Origin: Prosopocoilus inquinatus
Lineage: Eukaryota > Arthropoda > Insecta > Coleoptera > Lucanidae
Assembly (NCBI GenBank): GCA_036172665.1
Contig: CM069874.1
Span: 26,433,946-26,497,945 of the forward strand
Direction: 5' to 3'
DNA: 64,000 nt
Shown: positions 44,920 to 57,300 of the stretch, piece by piece
Layout of the letters: each line of letters starts with the position of its first letter
How positions within the stretch are numbered: position 1 is the stretch's first letter
Made by a program: the position numbers and the translations under genes
Notes under the pieces: generated by a model
Told to the model about the DNA's origin: nothing
The model's input: only the letters and a program-made list of their open reading frames with translations
Database searches by the model: none

Positions 44920-47900
44920 AAACTCTTAGATTGACAACCGCCTTTTTCACTCTTTATTTATTGTAGAATTGATTCAGTGACACAAAATTAAGTATAATTA
45001 ATAACATACAGTGTCTAAGTACAAAATTTTGTAAAAATTATGACTGAAAATCTTTTTTTGATTTTTTTATATCGTTTCAAAATTAAGATATTGTGATTAA
45101 GATATTGAGCAAAAACTGTATTTATTTAGAAAAACATGACTAACAACAAAGCAATGGTTTAAATTTATTTTTTCCGGACAGTCTGGACAGCACTAGAAGA
45201 CAAATTTTAATTCTCGGACAAGAAATTGAGGTTTTTGGAGTTTCTTCTGCAATCTGTAATCGCTTCAAGTTATCCCCCTTCAAATTAGCCCCTGCAATTA
45301 AAACTAATTCGATGGTTTTCTTGTTGACTTAACTTTGTCGGCATCTTTAACGGACCTTGTACGATAGCCAACAATGTAATCTGGGCATGTCACTTTTTAA
45401 TACATAACATGTTTGTGATTTTGTTAAGTACACTTTGCCAGCAATATAACCGCCTCAAAACATACTTACTCAAATTGTCTCAAAATAAAGATGAATTGTG
45501 ACGTGCTCGCCCGGATTTTATTGTCCGCTACCGTCAAAATTTAACTTTACTATGAACAAGAAATATCAACGAATCGTCTACTATTTACATTTATAAGTCT
45601 AACGTTTAACATTATTTTACGACCCGAGATATTTTTGCAAGTCGCACGACATTAAGTTTACGGTAAAGAACCCGTATGGCAGGGCGATACATCTTGTATA
45701 AAATTTTGGAAAAATAGACAGAGAAGTATCGGATTAACTAGTAAACATTCACTTCGGTGAACTCTCTGTCTGTCATTCTATATCAAATTTTATTCACAAA
45801 AATTGACATAGCACCGTACGTCTGGATTATTATTCAAAATTTACAATATTTTTCAAAAGGCTGAAATGTGTAACTATTTATTTCTTTTTTCTTGCATAAT
45901 TTCTACAACAGTTATCGTCAGTAACCTTTTATCACACATAACTATGGAGAAGTAAATTTATACAAATTCCTGCAGTATAACAATTACTTTTTTAACAGCT
46001 TAACAGCAATACGAGTAAGCAACTGGATCAAAACACCGGGCAACTCAGCTGTTCACCTTCTTTCGCAGTAGGTTGGCCGACTTCGGAGGGAAAATAAACT
46101 GGAACCGTTGATCGAGTTATTTATTAATTGTAACGTCTTCTAATTATTCAGCAGCCGAGAAACGACTTAAATAAGCGTTTATAATTACATATTTTCCAAA
46201 TTTTCCTTCGTAAACCTCGTTCGGTTTGATTTTACAAATCTGTCAAAGATAGAGAAACTGCTTTCAACAACGCAAATGGTCCCCAAGGCGAAAGCAAGGT
46301 ATGATAAAATTTGTGATATTACGTTTATTTGTTCATCAAAGCTATGACTGATAATTTGATTTAATATTCTAAATATAAAAGAATAAACTCAAGAAAGAAG
46401 TGAATAGCTCGCCCTATATTTCTCCCAATGTTAATTATGCTTCCTACTAGGATAAATTGAGAACATTCAAATCAAGGCAGAACGTGGCCATTCACCCCTA
46501 CGGCCACCTTCCACATATCTTCTGTATGACTTTCCTATAATTGCATATAACACATCTTAAAACTATAGCAATTTTAAATTTATCTATGATAAAAGTTCTT
46601 AAAATCCAGGCAATCAGACAGCTGGTATGTATAGTAACAATATGTAAATAATCAGAAACCATGTTTTGTTCGGTTATTTATGCCCCAGATTAGACCATAT
46701 TAAATTTTTGAAATATGCGAGAAAAAATTTTCTCGTCTGCTAGTACATAACTGAGACGTTTATTGAATATTCGATTTCGGTTCTGTAACGCTAGATTTGT
46801 GGAAGACGTAGGAAGTCGTTTAAATTTAGCTTCGACATCAGTAAAAGAAAAACACAAACTTTATATGCGGCAAATACTCGATGTTCCGCATAATTATATT
46901 TGCTCGTGCGCAGCGCGGAATGGTAGTAATTATAATAACACATTGCGACGGCGTGGACGCCGACGTCGCCTGCAATTACAGAGCGATGCCGCGATAGAGG
47001 GAATGGTAACTGCGGGCCGCAATTCACCGAACGACAGTTTCCGTTGTAATCTCTTCTTTCCCCCGAAACGCGATTATAAATTGAGGTTGGCAATCCTGTA
47101 ACGATAATGGAGAATAATTGCGTTATACAGGGGGAAAATGCACCTAGCCTAGTTTTTCATCCCGTTCGCTTTCTCACCACAGACATTGCGTCCGTCCATC
47201 CGTGACTTAATTATGAATAATTAATTTTACTTCGTAGCCGGATCATGTAAATGTTTGTGAAGGCCGCGTCGATTTTATTTCGGTACAAGCGCTGTCAGAT
47301 TAACTGACAATGATTTCTGATAGGTTGGGAATTTTTATTAACCTGGTTTTATTATCCGAAGCGAGTCGATATCGCACCTTTTAAAGCACGTTTTATTTCG
47401 GATCCGCTGAAAACGGGAGTTACTTTTATAGCTCCGAATTGATTTGTTTTTAGGCTGGTACTTCACACCACTCTAAATGGTAAATTAAAGACATTCTGAG
47501 TAAATAAAACTCGAACGTACACCAAGTTCATTTAAAAATAACCATTATTTACAGAAACTCATATACAGGGCATCCACTTTGATTACGCAATTCAATTGAA
47601 TCAGTGAAAATTAAAAGAAACTGACTATCAAAGTTAAAAGCGAAATTACCTGTCTGTGCAGTGGTCTGCTGAAAGTATTTTCCGTCGGTTGGCGATGAAA
47701 AGAACTGCCTTATATTCTACGGTTAGTGTCGTTTGTAAGAAAACATTTTAATAGAGAAAGACAGTAAGCGACTTACACATTTTGCGTTCCTGAATTCAGT
47801 GCCTTTTAATTCTCACCGATTCAATTTTTTTTAATGTAAATACCTGCTTCCCCATCTAATATCATAAAGAATTAAACGACATAGTACGTGACCTTGTTTT

Positions 47901-48050
47901 ATGCATTACCTGAGACGGTTACTACCACTTTGTACAGGTACGTTATTCCCTTGATTAATGACGATACCTGGTGGCAAGGCGCGTGTGTTTCCAACAGCTG
48001 TCCCGAAGCTAGACTCTGAAGGAGATAGAGGTGGGTTAAATAATACAATA
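44920..48050. other. Unannotated DNA with a CpG-richer patch
   Basis: No gene recognised. About 46890-47080 is CpG-rich (GACGGCGTGGACGCCGACGT) within a 112-codon frame of no recognisable family. It continues into 47150-47420 with TAAT-type words. It could be regulatory DNA. I see no splice-bounded exon I could defend. Confidence 0.35.
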
Positions 48051-48059
48051 CGAGCGCCA

Positions 48060-48560
48060 AGGAACAACCCCTAGCAGCAATTTATGGTAAAACTCGGGCA
48101 CAATTTTCTTGTGTGTGAATCGTGTCGACACTTTTTATAGCACATCTGCCTCAGTGCAAATTGTGTCCAAAATATTTATGTTTGGGTTTACACATTTCCA
48201 ACTTATTGTGTCAAAAAAATGTACGTGTCTAAATGGTCACATTTCAAACACATACGTTTAAAATGTCTCCAGTGTGTGTTAGCTTGGATTCTTTAAATAT
48301 ATCTGGGCACAGGTGGGTCGACACTAAATAGACTCAGTTTGTCTAATTTGTTTTTTGACACGATGTTTCTATTTTGTTACTGAAATGAGTTGAGTAGACA
48401 CCATAATTTCTGTATGGGGACATTTTAAACATAGAGTTTCTTTATTGTTTCTATGATGTATTTGTACGGGCACATACAGATCCGTACGGAAACATTTTAC
48501 GCACATAATTTCCATTTTGTTTCTACAAATGTGTTCTGTAAATCTGGTCAAAGTGTTTGT
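48060..48560 (+). repeat. Degenerate GTGTC-rich repeat tract
   Basis: Many imperfect words such as TTGTGTCCAAAATATT, ATTGTGTCAAAAAAATG and TTGTTTCTACAAATGTG recur with about 20-40 bp spacing. It is the apparent counterpart of the ACACA-rich tract at 49780-50830 beyond the foldback. Confidence 0.4.
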
Positions 48561-48561
48561 G

Positions 48562-49549
48562 TACAGGATGACTACGCGAGAATTCCTACCCCCTTTAACT
48601 CTTTTATTTTTGATTTTAGGAAAAAATGTTTAATACAAAACTTATCGTGACTAATTCAAAGTTTCTCTGTGTACCCACAGAAAAACAGTTGATGGTCGAA
48701 TAAACGAGATATAAACACAACTTAACTCTTTTTTAATTGAACGCCCTATATATTATTACTTTTTTAGATTCTAAATTAAATTCTAATGAGACTACATGTA
48801 TAATAAAACTAATAATGTAGAAGGTGTTTATAAAATAATTCCTGCTAAATTTTTTTCTTTTTTGATTTTAGAAAGAAAAAGGGTAAAAGAAGTTGTAGAA
48901 TTTATTTCGGTACTGCTACAGATATTCACAAAAAAAAACAGTTGAGAGTTGGATACCCTAAAAATAGACGAAGTTTTGGTTGTAAATAAAATAACATTAA
49001 ATAAAACTTTACCATTTACATATTAAATCGATTAAGATGTTCTCTAAAACCTAACTTTTAAACTAGAAAAGAAAATTATTACGGAAAATTTGAACTTTAA
49101 AAAAATGACTTAAAATTTAACATAAAACATAATCAAAGCATTCTCAATATTTTTTATATGCAAAGTGTAAATATTTTTAACATGTTTTGAATCAAATCTC
49201 TTAGTATAGAAGGATCATTATTCAAATTTTCTATTTCTAAAATTCAAAAATAAGAAAAATGAAATAGGAATTATTGTATAGACACCTTCTACATTATTAG
49301 TTTTATTATACATGTAGTCTCATTAGAATTTAATTTAGAATCGAAGACAGTAATAATATACAGGCATATATACATTAAAAAAAACTTAAGGTTAGTTTAT
49401 ATCTCGTTTATCCGACCATCAATTGTTTTTCTATGAGCACACAGAGAAACTTTGAATTAGTCCCTATAAGTTTTGTATAAACCATTTTTTCCTGAAATCA
49501 AAAACAAAAGTGATAAAGGGGGTAGGAATTCTCGCGTAGTCACCCTGTA
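48562..49549. mobile_element. 988-bp foldback element, TACAGG ends
   Basis: The arms of about 320 bp are inverted copies: TACAGGATGACTACGCGAGA at the left, and the complement TCTCGCGTAGTCACCCTGTA at the right. The match continues inward through AATAAAACTAATAATGTAGA (48801) and its mirror at about 49280. The ends are of the TACAGG(G/A)TG MITE type with TA borders. No protein coding. Confidence 0.8.
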
Positions 49550-49779
49550 CATAATGCGCGTACAATAAATGTGGTTCAGTACAAAACATGTAAACAAATT
49601 TAGAATGCGGTAAAAGTGAGGTTACGAAATACGAATGGGTTGTGTTCGAATCTTGTCTATTTCAGCCACCACAGGCGCATTTCAGATACAAATTTTCTAA
49701 AATGTATCAACTGCTAAATAAAGACGTATTATATTTTGGACGCATACCAAACGCAGGTTTCTTACAGGCTACCAAATTG

Positions 49780-50830
49780 TAACTGTATGACCGTTTACTC
49801 ATATTCCAGCGAATTTTTGGCTACATCGCGTCTACATTTGGATACATAAATCTAAATTGTTTCTTCCGTTTTCACGTGTGTCAGTGTAGACAACTTTTAG
49901 GCAAATTTTTTTCACATTGCGGAAACATATTCCTTTTTGGACGCCATACGTAATACACCATGTTTCAACAAGCACTTCGACACGAAAGCAAAAAAAAATC
50001 TGGCTTGTCGATTATTATTTCAAACTTGGACTTTCGACACTATTTAGGACAACATTTTAGTAAACATAATGCTCTGAATAATAAAATATCATCGATATTT
50101 GAATAATTTGGAAAATTAAAAGAAATATCTTTTTTATGGACAAAAATTAAAAACTCTACTCAGTATTTGTAAGGTGCGTTTAATTTTTAGAAGCATCATG
50201 TCAACTATTATCAGTAAACCTGGGTTCGCAATAGTACCGACTCGAGTAATCCAGATATGCTGAGGTAAAATCTTGTTTGCTTCAGCCTATGTAGATGAAT
50301 ATGCTTAATATTAAACTTCTTCAATTTTGTCTTCATGATATACCCAAAATGTATCGAAACAAACATAATCTGTGTCTATTTGGGTTTATTTTGCTACACT
50401 GCTGGATAGGAAATAATAAATCGGGTAAAATTTAGAACAATATGTGCCGACTTTGTGACTATAACTAGATCAGAACAATGGAAACAGTTTGGAAACAATT
50501 TGATCACACACCAGACACATACAAGTTTACATTTGGACACATAATCGAAACATATTTTGATCAAGTTCGGCACAAGACAGATACATTGCGAACACATCAA
50601 TGTTACAATGGTACATGATGGAAACGAAAGACACTATCGAGACACATTTCAGAAAACTTTTAGGTATACTTTAGACTCACGTTTGGACATATATTATATA
50701 TTTTTTAGAACACATTTTGACTGACATTTTGGTTCCATTTCCCATTCACAATGCTCCGAAAGTCAACAATATGCCTTAAAAATGTGTCGTGCCCAAATTA
50801 CAGTGTCGATAAAGCGTCGACATTTCGTCC
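49780..50830 (-). repeat. Degenerate GACACA-rich repeat tract
   Basis: Diverged iterations of a unit like TTTGGACACATTTTGA recur (TACATTTGGACACATAAT at about 50510, CGAGACACATTTCAG at about 50638, TAGAACACATTTTGACTGAC at about 50708). The strand bias is opposite to that of 48060-48560, so the two tracts are in mirror arrangement around the foldback. Confidence 0.4.
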
Positions 50831-51017
50831 AAAATGAACCGGATAATGTTACTTGGGACCCCAGGTAGTGAACGTACTATGGAACCACTTCCCAAGTTTC
50901 CACAGCGTGCACTGATAAGCGAAAATTGCCAGGAAACTTACTGACACTCAGACAAGAGTCCGAGACGTAGCAAAAACCGTGACGTAATTAATAATAAAAT
51001 ATAATGGCACACACTTA

Positions 51018-51975
51018 TACCGGTTGGAAAGTTTCAAACCCGAACATAGCAAACTTGTATTGAAAACTATGTTTCTGTGAATGCTGCTCGCAATTTGAAG
51101 ATACAAAAATGGCAATGGTATTAAAGAAAAGAGAAAATTATGGACAATATTATTATTAAAATTATTCCTAAATATTAATACTTTCGGAACATAAATAAAA
51201 TTTCAGGTTTGAATTTTTCAATTGTTTCAATTAATGGAAAATAATTTATATGTCAGTCAAAAAGCATTATGAATGATTGTACAGAGCAAATAATAGGTAG
51301 GTACTCTTGTCGTTTAAGTTACAATAATTCTTTCTTTATTAGGATGATAATTGTATTCTACGTCATAGCATACAAAAATACTGTAGTTTCTGATACTACC
51401 AATAAACTTGAAATGATGCCATGGGCAATCAATACACGTCGATACTAAATCAGTTTTAAATTCGATTGTACTAAGAATTAAATAAGTTTCACACTGTTCA
51501 AGAATAAGTAATACACAAATGTAAATATTAAAAAAAAAAATTTATTCCACAAATCCAGTTGCCATCAACATTGTATTGAAATTAACAAGAATAGTAGGAA
51601 AGTATTTTGTGAAGTAATGCAGGAGTAAAGAAATAAATTGAAACAGTTTTTCATCGTCAGTATGCTACACAGATGAATGAAATTTTATTTTGAATAAGAA
51701 GCATATTGTATAAAACTCTGGTTATTGAATTGCAAACTTCAAATCTGACATACTAAGGCGACTACATTTTACATTTGAAATTTAAAAATTAATTTCTATT
51801 TCAAAAGTGTTAACACAGTAGGAATAATTTTAACACGATAACATTGGCCTTAATTTTTATCTTTCATTTAATACCATTACCATTTTTGTATCTTTAAATG
51901 GCGAGCAGTAATCTACAGGAACGTAGTTCTCAATGGAACTTTGCTATGTTCGGGTTTGAAACTTTCCAACCGGTA
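51018..51975. mobile_element. 958-bp foldback/TIR element, TACCGGTTGG ends
   Basis: TACCGGTTGGAAAGTTTCAA at the left is matched by TTGAAACTTTCCAACCGGTA at the right. Arms of at least 230 bp are recognisable inward (ATGGCAATGGTATTAAA versus TTTAATACCATTACCAT). No coding region. Confidence 0.75.
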
Positions 51976-52094
51976 TATCATTCGAATACAGTTAACATTA
52001 ATTAACGAAGTTGAATTTGACCTAGAAGTCACGGTAATGTTATAATCCAAAACACAATGTGCCGAAAATATTCCCGTTATAATGAAACGAAGTA

Positions 52095-52732
52095 CACTGT
52101 GAACGTTTAGGGTAGAACAATCCATATAAATGAGTGCCAGATCATCTGCGGCCGAAATCCTCGGACAAGTAAACCTATTCTCATTAGCGCGAATATTTTT
52201 TTAGTCATCTTTTTTCCACCCCACCTTTTTCGGAAATGACGTCATCAACATTTTTTTTAATAGCACGCCCCCAATTTTCTAGCAGATTTGGGTGGATTTG
52301 AGAATTCTGATTTCATCTATACGCATAATTTGACATTCGCGCTGATGGTACCACTAAGGCGTTGAAATAAATGATCATTTTGAAACAAATAATTTTTGAC
52401 AGTTCTTTATTATTGCTATTCCTTGCAATCTCCATTTTTTGGTTTTATTTTTCGTAATTAATATCTCGGGTACTGTCAGTGCGAATGTCAAATTATGCAT
52501 ATTGATCAAATCAGAATTCTTAAATCTACCCAAATCTGCTAGAAAATTTGGGACATGCTATTTAAAAAAAATGTCGTTGACGTCATTTTCGAAAGGGGTG
52601 GGGTTTGAAAAAGAAGATAACTTTAAAAAAATATTCGCGCTAATGAAAATAGGTTTACCCGTCCGAGGATTTTGGCTGCAGATGATCTGGTACTCACTTA
52701 TATGGATTGTTCCACCCTAAATGTTCACAGTA
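52095..52732. mobile_element. About 640-bp foldback element, ACTGTGAAC ends
   Basis: The inverted arms of about 270 bp start ACTGTGAACGTTTAGGGTAG and end CACCCTAAATGTTCACAGT. The match runs inward through ATCCATATAAATGAGTGCCA versus TACTCACTTATATGGAT and the TGACGTCAT-containing centre. The 93-codon frame at 52439-52720 is simply one arm read through and is not a gene. Confidence 0.8.
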
Positions 52733-52950
52733 TATGTATAACATATTATCACGATGTTCGAGTTTTTCATAAAAAATAATATAAACAAATTATTAAAGCA
52801 CGGGCTTGTGAAATCGAGGGCAAGTGTCATAACAATGTGTGTGGTAACCCGATATAACACGGTTCTTGTTTTAAAACAAAACCTCGGCAGAATCGTGACA
52901 ACTAGGGCAAACTATTTCATCAAGTAGGCAATACAATTGAACGCCGGGCA

Positions 52951-53673
52951 TGTTACGAATAACGCAACACGCGAATCAACAAAAATTTCGTATAAAAAGT
53001 GCGCGTAAAATTTAGATAGGCAGTCGACCTGGGAATGACTTCGAATTGGCATCCTCCTGCCATCTCGAAGAAGAGGAGCCACCCGGAACGCTGATCCCAA
53101 GATCATCAGCATCCTGACGCCGATCAGAGGATGACTCCTGCCACCACCGCCTACGCCCAGCCAGAAGTTGCCGATTTCATCCCGGTCAACTCCAGTTCTG
53201 GGGAGCCGCTTCAGCCTGCCAGCTGAAGCCATCGTCGCACTCCTGCTTGCCGTCGCCACCTCATCCGGCCCCACAACGGTCGTCGCTGCTGCCCCCTAGA
53301 TTTAGCATCTACTCTGTCGAAGACATCGCAAGCGCCTAGATACCGGAACCGACAACCCTTAGCGTGACTTGGTGAAGGCGCTTAAAATCCAGAGTCAGAA
53401 GAAGACCGTGGCCATCCGTTCCTGAGCCGACCTTGACATCGCCATAACATACCGCCGTCGAATCCCGTCGCCACCAAACCAGGCCAGCCGCCGCACAGAC
53501 GACCCGAATCGCAGCCACCCGTCTTGAATTACGAACAAACCCCATCATATTAAATTTTACATTAATAAAAGGTATCCACTTTTATAAAATAACTGTGTTT
53601 CAATCTCTACCTTCTGAAACCCTCCGCTACCCCCTTACCGCGACAGGGTGGTGGCACCACCCCTAGCGTGACA
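52951..53673 (+). mobile_element. Solo LTR-like element, GC-rich
   Basis: The unit begins TGTTACGAATAACGC and ends CCCTAGCGTGACA, so TGTTACG and CGTGACA form the short inverted ends of an LTR. It holds a core promoter (TATAAAA at 52991, CAGT at 53021) and an AATAAAA signal near 53568. The body is strikingly GC-rich against its AT-rich surroundings. No internal coding region follows, and the 5-bp flanks (gggca, atata) do not match, so solo-LTR status is probable, not proven. Its alternative end would be CCGCGACA at 53645. Confidence 0.55.
52991..53024 (+). promoter_or_regulatory. Core promoter in the LTR
   Basis: TATAAAA starts at 52991 and the arthropod-like initiator core CAGT is at 53021-53024, putting the TATA box at about -31 from the A. 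Confidence 0.5.
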
Positions 53674-54060
53674 ATATATATGTACACATACATTTCTCAG
53701 ATCAGTTATCTAGGGATGGTTATATGTCAATGGTTATCAAAGTCGCATTACGGCCTAGCTCTAAATTTCTGTTCCACAATCACGGTCGTGTATACTACAC
53801 AAATTTGCTGGACAGATGGCAGACAACTCTTAGCCAAAAGATGTGATTCGTCGCATTTATAACGGTTCCCAGAGTACTTGAAAATATACCCTTGCAATAA
53901 AACAGACCTATTTCAATCAGAAAGAAATAGAAAAATAAATCCTCGTGTTCACGTTTAATGTGCCACATACAACTTTCCACAAATCTTGACAATCCGTTAG
54001 CATGGCCACTTAAAAGCACCTCAAAAGACACGTAGAACTTTTTTCATTCCAGTCAAACAG
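53674..54060. other. Unannotated DNA
   Basis: No gene recognised. Confidence 0.4.
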
Positions 54061-54068
54061 CTTTAGAT

Positions 54069-54312
54069 CAGGGCTTTTCAAAGTGTGGGTCGCGACCCCA
54101 TATAGAGTTACGTAACTGGGGGTCACGGAAATATTAGCATAACATTTCTGGACGCACAATGACCGCAAATTAATTAATTAATTCTTCGAATAAGTTTTAG
54201 TATCAGTACGTATTTTAATTCGTATTTCTATTTTATTACTGTACAGCCGGGGAGGCGAAAATATTTGTTCGACTAAAAGGGGTCGCCAAGCAGAAAAGTT
54301 TGAGAAGCCCCG
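54069..54312. mobile_element. 244-bp hAT MITE with perfect 8-bp target duplication
   Basis: The ends CAGGGCTTTTCAAAGTGTGG and AAAAGTTTGAGAAGCCCCG are inverted, and the inner TCGCGACCCC/GGGGTCGCC match too. ctttagat lies on both sides (54061-54068 and 54313-54320), identical. These are classical hAT features. No transposase. The minus-strand frame crossing it is chance. Confidence 0.9.
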
Positions 54313-54320
54313 CTTTAGAT

Positions 54321-57300
54321 GAACCTTGTAACACAGATTCTTAAGGACTACGTCCTTCCTGTCTCCTGCCGCGAAGTAATGTGAAGAATCCGAGATGGCG
54401 CCGTTTTCTAGCAAACATGGCTGGCCAATCGAGAAGCAGAAAGCGCAGGAGCGGTTACGACCAATGAATGGTCTTGATTTCAAACAGCGCCCGGATGTCA
54501 CTTCCAGAAAATGTTGCCGGCTTTATAAACAAGGCATGTGCAACTCGTACTTGCCGAAATGTAACTATAGATTAACCCATAACCAAACGTTTTGCTCATA
54601 ATTCGCCATAAATGACACCTGCTTTGTTTGTCGTAGTATTTTATGATCGCAATGATACATGACAACGTAATATGAAACACTGAAATATAGTTGTTTGATA
54701 CTTACTCTATCTTTAAATCCATTACTTACAGTTCTACAATCGCACACCTAAAATCACCAATGAAGATCTCGTAAATTCTTCTGGATGCGCTTTATCAAGC
54801 CCGTATATAGGTTACCTTTATAAACAAATTATCCGTGACCCATAAAAGTAAAATCGTGTCTTTAATTTAATTAAATTTATTGAGAGTTATGAATAATTCA
54901 AATGGCATTTGAAATAATGAAGCAGTCAAAGACACACGCTATAAGAAATTTACAGGAAATAACAAAACTGAGTAAGCTCGCTCATGTAATTATTTTTTTT
55001 GTAACTCCGAGGTCTCTGTGTTAATTGTGGTTTCGTTCCAAATATTTCGTCGTTCCTTAGGACGACCCTGTATATAATTTTTCAGAGTAGACACAATTCA
55101 TTTTTATTTTTCTTAAAGCATTTTTATTCGTCTGTAGTTAGTTTTAAACTATACGGCATTCAGCTAACGTCGTCAAAAATGAAGCTTACACCATAAAAAT
55201 ATGTATACTTACAATTGATATTAGTTTTTCCAGTGAGAAATAGCTGTATATGTAGAGAAAAATAAATTAGTTCCTGAATATACCATCCCTCTCTGGAACG
55301 CTTTCCAGGATTAGCGGAATTGGGTTGAGTTTTTTGCGAGATTCTCCGGTAATAGCCTAATCTAATAATGAGCTACATTTCGACCCTTCACTAATTCATT
55401 TAACTACCACAAGATTCTTATCTCACATTAATTATTGGAAAACGCAGGGCAGGAAAAAAGTTTTGAATCCTTTTATGTTAGAAAATGTTAGATTTATATC
55501 TTTTACTTTACTTTTTTACTCAACTTTTCTTAATTTAAAAAAGAAAACAATAACTGTTCTGAGAGATCCGAAATGTTTAGTTGATTTCTAACTTGAGTAA
55601 CAGCATTTTATTTAAAAAAGTACTTCTATTTGTTTCCTAAAAATTAAGTTAGCTTTCATATGACAAAGCTTGCCGGTGAGCTAATAAATCACCCTATATT
55701 GGAATTAGTAATGTTATAGTTTTCTACAGGGTAAAAATATTCCATCATATTGTATAAAATAAACCAAATATAGAAACGGCTGAAGTATAATGAAACCTTC
55801 ACACCCAATTATTCACCAATAATATTACATGGACAAGCACTATAATATTTGGAATTTTGCAGTGTGCCATAGACTGCAACTACTGGAAAACTTTGAGGGA
55901 AAGATTTTTTTACCAATTTTTAATGCATTGCAGCCGCTAAGAATAACAATGGTATCTTCGCAAGAAACTCCAGCCAAACTATTGTAACAAGGGTTGGTGT
56001 GACTCAACGAGATCCTGTAACTATAACCTGTAGCATCCTGTAGCAAGTATTAGGCAAATATTGAAGTTATCAAAGAAAAGATCGGTAAAATATTTCGATT
56101 AGTTAAGAATTTTAAAGAAAACAATGTGAGTGTTAAGTATGAACGTAGAAATCTCTAGTACAATAATCACAACATATTAAAACGTCTTAAAGCAAACTGA
56201 TTATGTATTAATGAAATTTGAAATTTGAAAATTCGTAATCAATCCAGCGAGATTTCCGGACTTATCGGGGGCGTATTCTGTAACCTATTAACGGGTCGTT
56301 AAAATTTAGAGATCCTTTAAAATTTAAAATATAGTTCTATGATTGGTTGTTACCGTAGCAACAAAATTTAACAGCCCTTTAAATTTCTCGCTTTTGATAC
56401 ATAATGAGCCCGTTGTTCTGTTAAATTAACTTAATTAAAGTATAACGTCCGTGAAAATGAGATTTCCTTCTATTGTTAAAAAAAAGAATGGAAGGGATGA
56501 TATAAGTTAGTTTCTAAAGATCATTCGAAACCAATTGAAACTACACTTTAATAATGTTTTTATTTGTTATTTTGCTAAATAAGCCTCGTTTTCGTCTTTA
56601 GGCTCGCAGTTTAATTGCAATTCTAAAGCCCCACCCGTTCTTCCCAACACGTTAATTGAATTTTCAAGGCACATAACCGTCTGCAAGATGTCGTACTTTT
56701 CGGATTTTCATTCGGAGAGCGGCTGCAAATGTGCCTATTTGCGACTCGAATTAGACCTCAGAAGCGGCGCTTTCTTAGTCGGCCTGACAAACCGAGAAAT
56801 TGTCCCAGAGGTCGGAATTTATTTACGCGCGCATGATTAAACTTTTCCCAAAATACATTCGAATCGTTTGAACAGTAACTGACTGTGAAATGCTCGCACG
56901 AGAAACGTAAGGCGTAATAAATATCTGAGACCTTCTTTGCTTTCCGTTGCGAGGGACGAAATTTCGCAGTTAATTAAAATTCCGTGTTCGGAGAGGGGAG
57001 TATTAGTAAACTTAAAATGTTTAACTGAAAAAGAAGTAATCCCTTGGAATTTCTGGAAGTTTCAATGGAGATGTATATGAGAAACTGCTAACTGAAAACT
57101 GACAAGTTATAATCCACGGTTTAGACATTTCTATTTGCACCACTTTTACTTTATTTCTTATGTTGAAAAATAATTCTCTTTAGATAACGAAGAATACAAG
57201 TGGAAGTGACCAGTGATATTTCTTTCTTTATTCTTATAGTGCGTTCCGTATCGCACGGTTTGCTTGAGGATGTCAAGTCAAGTTAATCCTTTACGCAATC

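Noticed and set aside
46763..47101. 112-codon frame in a CpG-rich patch, candidate exon or gene
   Set aside because: No recognisable domain, low-complexity arginine run, an equally long open frame on the other strand, no clear splice or promoter signals.
49620..49690. B-box-like GTTCGAATC
   Set aside because: No A box or cloverleaf at the right distance.
52439..52720. 93-codon plus-strand frame
   Set aside because: It is one arm of the 52095-52732 foldback read through, so coding is not needed to explain it.
52912..53548. Frames of 70 to 120 codons on the minus strand
   Set aside because: They lie antisense within the GC-rich LTR-like unit, where high GC lengthens chance frames. No known domain.
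54178..54501. 107-codon minus-strand frame
   Set aside because: It runs across the border of the 244-bp hAT MITE and its flank, and has no domain similarity.
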